From Planctomycetota bacterium (GTDB lineage Bacteria > Planctomycetota > Planctomycetia > Planctomycetales > Planctomycetaceae), in NCBI GenBank assembly GCA_003388505.1, contig QQVO01000002.1, forward strand, positions 1-64,000: a DNA stretch of 64,000 bases, given 5' to 3'. Made by a program: the position numbers and the translations under genes. How positions within the stretch are numbered: the first letter of the stretch is position 1; each line of letters opens with the position of its first letter. Below are positions 58,008 through 64,000 of this stretch, one piece after another. The notes beneath the pieces are model-generated. The model saw nothing but the letters and a program-made list of their open reading frames with translations. It had not been told where the DNA came from and ran no database searches.

Positions 58008-60782
58008 TCAGCTCATCTGCGGCGGTGCATCCGCGTCTGTCTCGTCCCCGTTCGGTTTGTGATCGCCGTCTTCTCCGGATTCGATCGCTCCCAGCCACCG
58101 ACCGAATCGTCCGAAGCGTCCCTGATAAAGCAGAACCAGGTAGCTCGGGACAAGAATCGGCCTGACGACAAACGTGTCGAGCAACACGCCGAAGGCCAGC
58201 GCGAACCCGAGTTGGACGATCCCGGTCAGCGTCCCGGTCGTGAGAGACGCGAACGTCCCCGCCATGATGATGCCGCAACTCGAGATAATCCCTCCCGTCT
58301 TCGTGAGCGCCGCGAGCACCCCCTTCACAGGTCCGAGCTTGCGTTGCTCTTCGTCGACGCGCGACATGAGGAGGACGTTGTAGTCCTCGCCCATCGCCAC
58401 GAGGATCGTGAACACGAAAATCGGCGCTTTCCAGTCCATGCCGTTGTACGTCCCCGGCTGTAGCATGAAGACGCAGTGCGTCACACCCAGCGTCACGAGG
58501 AAGCTGAACACCACGCTCGCGATCAGATAGAGGCTGATGGCGGGCTTCCCCAACAGCGCAATCAGGACCAGATAGACCGCGATGGAAACCAGGACCGCGA
58601 TCGTCACCCGGTCACGGTCGGTGACCTGCTTCAGGTCGCGCAGGCTGGCCGTCGGACCGAGCACGTGCACCTCGGTCTCCTCCGTCAGCGAACTGTACAA
58701 CGCCCGCTCTTCGTCATCCTCGATGCCGGCCGCCCGATCCTCCAGAGCCTGGAGCGAGTCCCGCACCGCGTCCTCGGCGGGAGTGAGACGTCCGATGCTT
58801 TCGCGGGTGAACGGATCGTTCTCGAAGACGAGGTCGACTCGGACCACTTTGCCCGCCAGTGGTTCGGTCGAGGAGACGTACGTGGCGTGTGCGAACTTCC
58901 GCGCCAAATTCCGCTCCGCGAGGGAGCCCTGGATCGCGCCGGCGTTCTTGATGCCGATCGGATCGCTCTGGCTGCGGATATCGGCAATCTTCAGATTGTC
59001 CGCTTGCTCCGCAAGTTCTGCAGTCAGCGCCTCTGCGAACTTCTCACCGTCGCGCAACCCGCGCGTGCCCGCGAAATCGAAGTTGTCGTTCTTCAGCAAC
59101 ACCGTGGTCACGCCGGTGATCCCGGCCGGAAAGTGCTCCTGGACCGCCTTCGCGCCGACCACGCTCGTCACTTCGGGCTGCAACTCCGAGAGCAGCCCGT
59201 AACTCAACCGGTTGTAATTCACGCACGCCACGATCACGAACGGCGTCATCGCCGCCACCGCGATCAGAAACACGCGGCCGGGGCGGCGCTCGATGATCGA
59301 TGCGATGCGGGTCCAGATGTTCTCGGTCCAGGGCCGGTCGCTCACCAGCAGCGACCAGGCGCTGGTCATCGGGATCCAACCCTTCTGGGCCGATATCCGC
59401 TCCTCGCGCACGTCCGGCCAGAACGCCCAGCGGCCGGCCAGACGCAACAGCGCCGGCGTCAGCGTCAGTGCACAGCACAGCACAATCAAGAGCCCGAACG
59501 AAATCGAAAAGCCCGCCTTCGGGAACTTCCCGAATTCGGCGAACATCATCATCCCGATTCCGGCGATGCTCGTTCCCGCGCTGGTCGCCAGCGCGATCCC
59601 CACGCGCTCCAGCGCCCGCGAGATGGCGTCGTCGAAAGAGGCCCCCGCGTGCAACTCCTCGCGGTAGCGGGAAATCAGAAACAGACAGAAGTCCACCCCC
59701 GCCCCGTAGACGACCACCGTCACGTAGATCCGCAGCGCCGAGAAAACCTCAATCCAGCCCAAAGCAGCCATGTGCAGCAGCAGGCTCATCGTCAATTCGA
59801 CCGTCAAGCCGACCGTCAGCAGCGGTATGACCACGAGCAGCGGGGCCCGGTAGATCAGCAGCAGCAGCACAATCACCAGCACCTTCGTCCAGCGTTCCGT
59901 GTTGCTCGTGCTCTGTTTCTCGGCGCGGAGCATGTCGCGGCCGACGGTCGCCGATCCGCTGATCGCCAGTTCGAGATTCGCCGGCAGCTTGAGGACGTCG
60001 TCCGAATCGGCCTGAGCGGCCAGTTCATCGCTCTCGGCCTTCTCGTACAGATGGCGGTTGGTCACGATGTCGTTGACGAACGCCTCGATGCGGTCCAGCA
60101 GCAGCCCGTTCTCGCGGTCCAGAAACTCCGTTTTCACGTCGACCACGACCAGCGTCGATTTCTGATCGGGGCTGATCAGCAACGGGCCGACGCCTCGCTG
60201 CTCGAACGTCCACACGGCGTCGACGATCCGTTCCTCCTCCGGCACGACGCCCGCCGTTTCACCTTCCGGACCGTTCCGCCCGGCGACCGCTTCCCGCACC
60301 TGCTCCAGCCGGGTTTCCCGGCGTCCGGAGAGAGACTCGCCGGCGAGCTGCAGCACGCGGGGCCGCACCCGGCGGTTGATGTACGCGCTCGAATCCTCAC
60401 TGTCCGCATAGCCGAACGGCGTCGTGACCTGGATTACCTCCAGCCCGGTTCTCAGGACGGAGATCACGAATTCCCTGTCGGCGCTGGTCAGGCCGTCGGG
60501 CAAATCCTCGCGCCGCACCACAATCGCGACGTTGCTGCCCATCGGGTCCTGCCGCACCTCGCTTTCCCCCTCGCCGCCATCCTTGCCGCTGGGAAACGCA
60601 CGGCGATAGAGTTCCTCCGCCTGTCGGCTCGGCGAATCCTCCGGCAGAAAGGTGAATTCCCCCTCTTGCGAGACGTCGGACCACTCGGGCGCCGACTCGA
60701 TCAGCAGCACGCCCGCCGTTGCCCAGACCAGCACGATCGGAATCGGAGCGCGGGTGACGACTTTTCCGATCCGCTCAAACAT
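58008..60782 (-). CDS. MMPL/RND superfamily exporter
   Basis: 924 residues from ATG 60782 (the longer frame adds 34 unlikely residues). Two repeats of one helix plus a large extracytoplasmic domain plus five or six helices. Typical are FTFLPEDSPSRQAEELYRRA, LLVVIPLLTVGLTVELTMSL, VVVYGAGVDFCLFLISRYRE (with the GxDYxLF-like region), TSAGTSIAGIGMMMFAEFGK, and in the second half TILVAMGEDYNVLLMSRVDE and VLAALTKTGGIISSCGIIMA. MMPL proteins move lipids or hydrophobic molecules, including hopanoids (HpnN). Possibly relevant to the neighbouring prenyltransferase-repeat protein. Confidence 0.93.
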   Translation of the reverse strand: MFERIGKVVTRAPIPIVLVWATAGVLLIESAPEWSDVSQEGEFTFLPEDSPSRQAEELYRRAFPSGKDGGEGESEVRQDPMGSNVAIVVRREDLPDGLTSADREFVISVLRTGLEVIQVTTPFGYADSEDSSAYINRRVRPRVLQLAGESLSGRRETRLEQVREAVAGRNGPEGETAGVVPEEERIVDAVWTFEQRGVGPLLISPDQKSTLVVVDVKTEFLDRENGLLLDRIEAFVNDIVTNRHLYEKAESDELAAQADSDDVLKLPANLELAISGSATVGRDMLRAEKQSTSNTERWTKVLVIVLLLLIYRAPLLVVIPLLTVGLTVELTMSLLLHMAALGWIEVFSALRIYVTVVVYGAGVDFCLFLISRYREELHAGASFDDAISRALERVGIALATSAGTSIAGIGMMMFAEFGKFPKAGFSISFGLLIVLCCALTLTPALLRLAGRWAFWPDVREERISAQKGWIPMTSAWSLLVSDRPWTENIWTRIASIIERRPGRVFLIAVAAMTPFVIVACVNYNRLSYGLLSELQPEVTSVVGAKAVQEHFPAGITGVTTVLLKNDNFDFAGTRGLRDGEKFAEALTAELAEQADNLKIADIRSQSDPIGIKNAGAIQGSLAERNLARKFAHATYVSSTEPLAGKVVRVDLVFENDPFTRESIGRLTPAEDAVRDSLQALEDRAAGIEDDEERALYSSLTEETEVHVLGPTASLRDLKQVTDRDRVTIAVLVSIAVYLVLIALLGKPAISLYLIASVVFSFLVTLGVTHCVFMLQPGTYNGMDWKAPIFVFTILVAMGEDYNVLLMSRVDEEQRKLGPVKGVLAALTKTGGIISSCGIIMAGTFASLTTGTLTGIVQLGFALAFGVLLDTFVVRPILVPSYLVLLYQGRFGRFGRWLGAIESGEDGDHKPNGDETDADAPPQMS

Positions 60783-60926
60783 GGAGGACGCATCTGGCGA
60801 GGCAGGAAGGGGAGGGGCAAACCCGCCGCGGAGCGAGTCGGCCGATTGGCTGGTCAACGTAGTCCGCGCAATGCAGGGCGTCAATCGACCGAGCGATCGA
60901 ACATCATGCCCGTCGCACGCAGCGCG

Positions 60927-61976
60927 TCAGCGCTGATAGATCGGCAGGTAGCGGTAATCGATCGTCAACGCCAGGACCGCCAGGCTGGTGCTGTAGACGC
61001 GGCCGATGCCGCGCTCGCCGCCGTGCGGCGACTCCCAACTTCCGTCGACCTCCTGCTTCGGCAGCAACAGGTTCACCAGATGCTGCTGCGTTTGTGAGGC
61101 GTAATCTCCCCCCATCTTGAACATCCCCACGCCCGTATAGTAGACGCCGTAGAAGTAGTAATTGCTCCCGTAATCGAGCGGCCGCTGCAGCAGCCAGTCC
61201 GCGCCGCCAACCGACTCCGCGGCATGATGCTCGCCGCAGACTTCCAGGGCCGTGATCCCGGTTCCGGTCAGCGTCTGGGTTTGCCCGCTGCCCGGCTGGT
61301 AGCCGAAGCCGTTCAGATCGCGGACGCTGCAGCGCTTCACATACTCGACGGCCAGATCGATCGACTCCGCCGGCACGTCGCAGCCGATGTCCTTCGCCGC
61401 ACGAAGCGCCAGCACCTGCCAGGCCGTCACGCTCAGGTCGCTGTCGCGGCTGTCGACCTGATAACGCCACCCGCCGGCGTGACGCTGATCCTTGCTCACG
61501 CCCTGGGCCTCGAGAATCAGCTTGATCGCCCGCTCCAGCGCCCGGCGCACGTCCGGCGCGTCCGCCTCGCCCATCATGCCCGCCGCTTCCGCCAGCATCA
61601 AGGTGCTGATGCCGTGGCTGTACATCGGGCCGTGGCTCCGCTTGTGGACCAGCATCCCGTTCTCCTCCTGATGCTGGATGACCCAGCGGATGCCCTGCTC
61701 AATCTGCTGGCCGTAGGGCCCTTCGCCCGGCAAATGACCGGCCGCCATGTAGGCCATCACTGCCAGCGACGTCGCCGCCGTCGATTCACCGAACGAGTTC
61801 GTCTTCCAGGCCCCGCTCGGCTCCTGTTGGTCCGAAAGGTACTCCAGCGCCCGCACCACGGCCTGGTCGACGGACGCCTGCTCTTCCTCGGTCAGTTCCG
61901 CAAAGGCAGGCGAGACGCAGGCTGCAAGGAGCAGACTCAGACTCAGACAGGTACGTAGCATCCGGCGACGATTCAT
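60927..61976 (-). CDS. Exported prenyltransferase/squalene-cyclase repeat protein
   Basis: 349 residues with GAGGAG upstream. A signal peptide (LRTCLSLSLLLAACVSPAFA) is followed by alpha/alpha-toroid repeats: VVRALEYLSDQQEPSGAWKT, TSLAVMAYMAAGHLPGEG, GIRWVIQHQEENGMLV, GGWRYQVDSRDSDLSVTAWQ, GTGITALEVCG and STSLAVLALTIDYRYLPIYQ. No DxDD of a true cyclase is visible and the length is half, so it is likely a non-enzymatic binding or degrading relative. In planctomycetes such genes often accompany MoxR/DUF58/BatA operons with a large coiled-coil protein like the next one. Confidence 0.88.
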   Translation of the reverse strand: MNRRRMLRTCLSLSLLLAACVSPAFAELTEEEQASVDQAVVRALEYLSDQQEPSGAWKTNSFGESTAATSLAVMAYMAAGHLPGEGPYGQQIEQGIRWVIQHQEENGMLVHKRSHGPMYSHGISTLMLAEAAGMMGEADAPDVRRALERAIKLILEAQGVSKDQRHAGGWRYQVDSRDSDLSVTAWQVLALRAAKDIGCDVPAESIDLAVEYVKRCSVRDLNGFGYQPGSGQTQTLTGTGITALEVCGEHHAAESVGGADWLLQRPLDYGSNYYFYGVYYTGVGMFKMGGDYASQTQQHLVNLLLPKQEVDGSWESPHGGERGIGRVYSTSLAVLALTIDYRYLPIYQR

Positions 61977-62071
61977 CTCCTCGTACTCCTGCGGTCCCTG
62001 TAGGTTGCTTTGTTCCCAGAAGTCGTTGCGGTTGAGTCAAGTTTCAGCGACCAGCGGGAGCGGCGTTTTCA

Positions 62072-62098
62072 GGCGAGCGGCGCGGCGTGAGCCCGCCG
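62072..62098. repeat. REP-like element (GGCGAGCGG family), copy 3
   Basis: GGCGAGCGGCGCGGCGTGAG followed by CCCGCCG shares the core of the elements at 10402 and 35841 but has lost the outer CTCGCC arm. It lies between the last two genes (61977-62173). Confidence 0.65.
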
Positions 62099-62173
62099 AT
62101 TTGTCCTTCTGCTTGATCCGTGCTTCCGAGCGAACCATTCAACTCAGAACATCGAATTTGACCGCCCGACTCG

Positions 62174-64000
62174 TCAGTCCGCGCCGCTTTCCAACTCCGG
62201 CGATTGCCGTCGTGAGATCTCATCAAAGTAGAGCCGGATCAGACGGGCATAGTCTCCCTGCGGCCGGCGCCGCGAAGAACTCTGAAGTTCCGTCTGCAGC
62301 GTCCCCGGCAATTCTCCCCAATCGCGCGTCGAAAGCTCCTGCAGGTGCAACTCCAGATCCGCCAGGCTGATCCCCTCCTGGGTTCCGGTTCCCGCATGCT
62401 CCGACTCCTGCGGAGTCGATGGACTGCCGGCAGGCATTTCGCTTTGAGACTCCCGCGACGCCGACGCCTGTTGCGCCTGGCTGGATTGCGACGCCGGCTG
62501 TAAGCGAGACACCGCCTGTTGCAGCGCCGTCGCGGCGTCCTGCAGCGACTGCGACGCGGAGTTTTCTGTGCCCGGTTCCCCCGGCTGCATGTTCTCTGCA
62601 TCCGCCTGGGCCGTTTGCGGGTCGTTCGCCCCTTCGTCCGGCGCGCCGCGCGACGCCGCGTCGTCGGAGGCTTCTCCCGCCTCCGCAGTCTGCGTCGGCG
62701 GCCCCGGGATCTCCAGCGGTTGATTCAAATGTTCACCCGCCTGCTGCAGCTCGCGCGACGCCTGCGCCACCTGGCTGCCTGCTTCGCCGGGAACGGGAGA
62801 CTCCTGCGCATCAGCCGGACGCTCGGACGCCGAATTCGCCTGTCCCGCTGCCTGACGCAATGATTCCGCCGCCGCCTGCGCCGCCTGCGCCGCCCGATTG
62901 AAGTCCCCCTCGGTTTGCTGATCCGCCGCCGCCCGCATCGACTCCTGCGCCTGCGACGAGGCCGACTGACTTTGTGAGGCCTGCTCCGCCCGATCCTGAG
63001 CGCTCAGCGGAGCGGACGAGAGTTGTTCAAACACCTCCTGAAAATCCTCGGCCAGTTGACGGGTCGCCTGTTCGAGTTGTTGTTGACCCTGCCGTTGAGC
63101 GGTCCTCCGCGCGTCCTGGGAATTGGCCGCGGTCATCAGATTCTCGGCAGCAGCCCGCTGCCGCTCGGCCAACTGGGCCGCCTGCCGCGACAACTCCGGT
63201 TGAGGTTCGCCTTCCTCCCCCTGTGGCGGATTCGCCAGACTCTCCGACGCCGCTTCCGCCGACGCACCGGCCTGCTCCGCCGACTCAGCCGCCGAGGCAA
63301 GTTGCCCCGTTGCAGCGCGCTCCGCCGCCATCGTCGCCTGTTGGGCGAATTCTCGCGCCTGTTTGGCGGCCGTGGATGCAGGACCACTCTGCCGCGCCGT
63401 TTGAACGGCCAACTCAGCCGCTTCTCGCGCGAGTTCCGTTTGTTCCCGGGCCGCGGCGGGCGTCGTCAAATCGTCGCCCATCGGCCTTTCATCTGACGCC
63501 GGCTGTCCGCGCTGGGCTGCCGTTTCCGCGGCCAGGTTGCGCTGAGATTCCGCCAGCTCCGCCGCCGCCTGAGCCAGTTCCCGCGCGTTCGAAGCCGGAC
63601 GCTGATTGTCGCTGCCCGGCGGTGTTTCCTGATCCGTTCCTTCTGCTACCTGCGGGTTCTCGGCAGCGCTCGGAGTCAACGCCTCCGCGAGTTGGTTCAG
63701 CGCTGCTTCCGATGCGGCGGCCGCCTGCATCGCCTGCCCGGACTGTTCACCGTCGTTCGCCGCCTGCTGCAGGGCCTGCGCCGCTTCGTCCGCAGACGCC
63801 TGCGCCGCTTGCCGCTCTTCACCGGCGGCGGGAGTTTGCAGCCGGCCCAACTCTTCCGCCAACTCTCCTTGCGCCGCCGCTTGATCGGCGAGCGCCTGCG
63901 CGTCGTTCGATTCCGCAGCCGTCTCCGCCGCGTCGGCAATCTGCCTCTGCTGCTGTTGGAGCCGGGCGACCGCCTCCGCTGCAGTCGGCTCGCCGCGGAG
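62174..64000 (-). CDS. C-terminal part of a large Ala/Gln/Glu-rich coiled-coil protein (DUF4175-like), cut by window edge
   Basis: The minus-strand frame is open from the right edge to a stop at 62174, so 608 residues are seen and the start is outside. The composition is extreme (Ala, Gln, Glu, Ser). It has many related heptad-like units, e.g. AAQALQQAANDGEQ, AQAAAELAESQRNLAAETAA and LRQAAGQANSASERP, and predicts as long helices. Only the last ~60 residues are ordered in another way: ISLADLELHLQELSTRDWGE, then YARLIRLYFDEISRRQSPEL. Large DUF4175-type membrane proteins with such tails occur in planctomycete BatA-type operons; this assignment is tentative. Confidence 0.7.
   Translation of the reverse strand, partial: LRGEPTAAEAVARLQQQQRQIADAAETAAESNDAQALADQAAAQGELAEELGRLQTPAAGEERQAAQASADEAAQALQQAANDGEQSGQAMQAAAASEAALNQLAEALTPSAAENPQVAEGTDQETPPGSDNQRPASNARELAQAAAELAESQRNLAAETAAQRGQPASDERPMGDDLTTPAAAREQTELAREAAELAVQTARQSGPASTAAKQAREFAQQATMAAERAATGQLASAAESAEQAGASAEAASESLANPPQGEEGEPQPELSRQAAQLAERQRAAAENLMTAANSQDARRTAQRQGQQQLEQATRQLAEDFQEVFEQLSSAPLSAQDRAEQASQSQSASSQAQESMRAAADQQTEGDFNRAAQAAQAAAESLRQAAGQANSASERPADAQESPVPGEAGSQVAQASRELQQAGEHLNQPLEIPGPPTQTAEAGEASDDAASRGAPDEGANDPQTAQADAENMQPGEPGTENSASQSLQDAATALQQAVSRLQPASQSSQAQQASASRESQSEMPAGSPSTPQESEHAGTGTQEGISLADLELHLQELSTRDWGELPGTLQTELQSSSRRRPQGDYARLIRLYFDEISRRQSPELESGAD

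Noticed and set aside
58476-61097. An 873-codon open frame on the plus strand
   Set aside because: It is the antisense of the MMPL exporter and part of the next gene. The protein is Arg/His/Gln-rich without any domain, an effect of high third-position GC.
62174-63862. The Ala/Gln-rich frame starting at 63862 as a complete gene
   Set aside because: The codon there is TTG inside a frame that stays open to the window edge with the same composition, so the true start is beyond 64000.

Overview
The window looks like chromosomal DNA of a planctomycete of the family Planctomycetaceae or a close relative. It is GC-rich and carries the protein families that mark this phylum: two DUF1501 (Tat-exported, sulfatase-like) proteins, two large PSD1/DUF1549/DUF1553 proteins with CxxCH motifs, a Gfo/Idh/MocA oxidoreductase with a Tat signal, a SUMF1-type formylglycine-generating enzyme relative, and a GroEL that ends without the usual Gly-Gly-Met tail. 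The genus is not resolved from the sequence alone.

Region by region: 0-5.4 kb is a patchwork. It holds an IS transposase tail, tRNA-Asn, an MntA/HepT (nucleotidyltransferase/HEPN) toxin-antitoxin pair followed by a truncated DUF433 gene, an internally deleted ISAs1-type transposase, and an HMG-CoA reductase whose last ~76 bp recur 1 kb downstream, bracketing a second toxin-antitoxin-like pair (DUF433/DUF5615). 5.4-8.7 kb: two hypothetical genes and groES-groEL. 9.0-10.6 kb: the main find, a complete-looking retron on the minus strand. A sigma70-type promoter is followed by a 149-nt predicted msr-msd RNA closed by a 19-nt inverted repeat, then by a reverse transcriptase carrying the retron-specific NAxxH and VTG motifs plus YADD. 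10.9-15.5 kb: PP2C/SpoIIE phosphatase, class II photolyase and an orphan DUF1501 protein. 15.5-17.3 kb: two decayed IS C-termini and three small membrane proteins.

17.5-22.3 kb is the macromolecular synthesis region (dnaG-rpoD) followed by a coiled-coil zinc-ribbon protein. 23.3-26.1 kb: STAS protein, murG and ftsW. 26.3-35.6 kb: an orphan PSD1 protein, a TPR protein, then a minus-strand group of rlmI, a response regulator, a membrane Swt1-type HEPN protein and a Ycf46-like AAA ATPase. 36-45.6 kb: small conserved genes, a thioredoxin-fold/CcdA-DsbD fusion, a pseudouridine synthase and a PSD1-DUF1501-cupin cluster. 45.7-53.9 kb: MFS transporter, FAH-family hydrolase, TerC, Nudix, STAS/SpoIIAA-like, a coiled-coil/winged-helix protein, DUF2784, ApbE and SUMF1. 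54-64 kb: Gfo/Idh/MocA, a B12-type radical SAM protein, an MMPL/RND exporter, a prenyltransferase-repeat protein and the C-terminal part of a very Ala/Gln-rich coiled-coil protein that runs off the window.

Intergenic DNA is rich in dispersed repeats, compared here by eye: small palindromes with three-base loops (several stem families), a ~75-160 bp repeat in four copies, a ~300 bp repeat in two copies, and inverted repeats of short A/G-rich units. No CRISPR array, rRNA operon or replication origin was seen. All family assignments come from motif recognition in the sequence; no database search was run.
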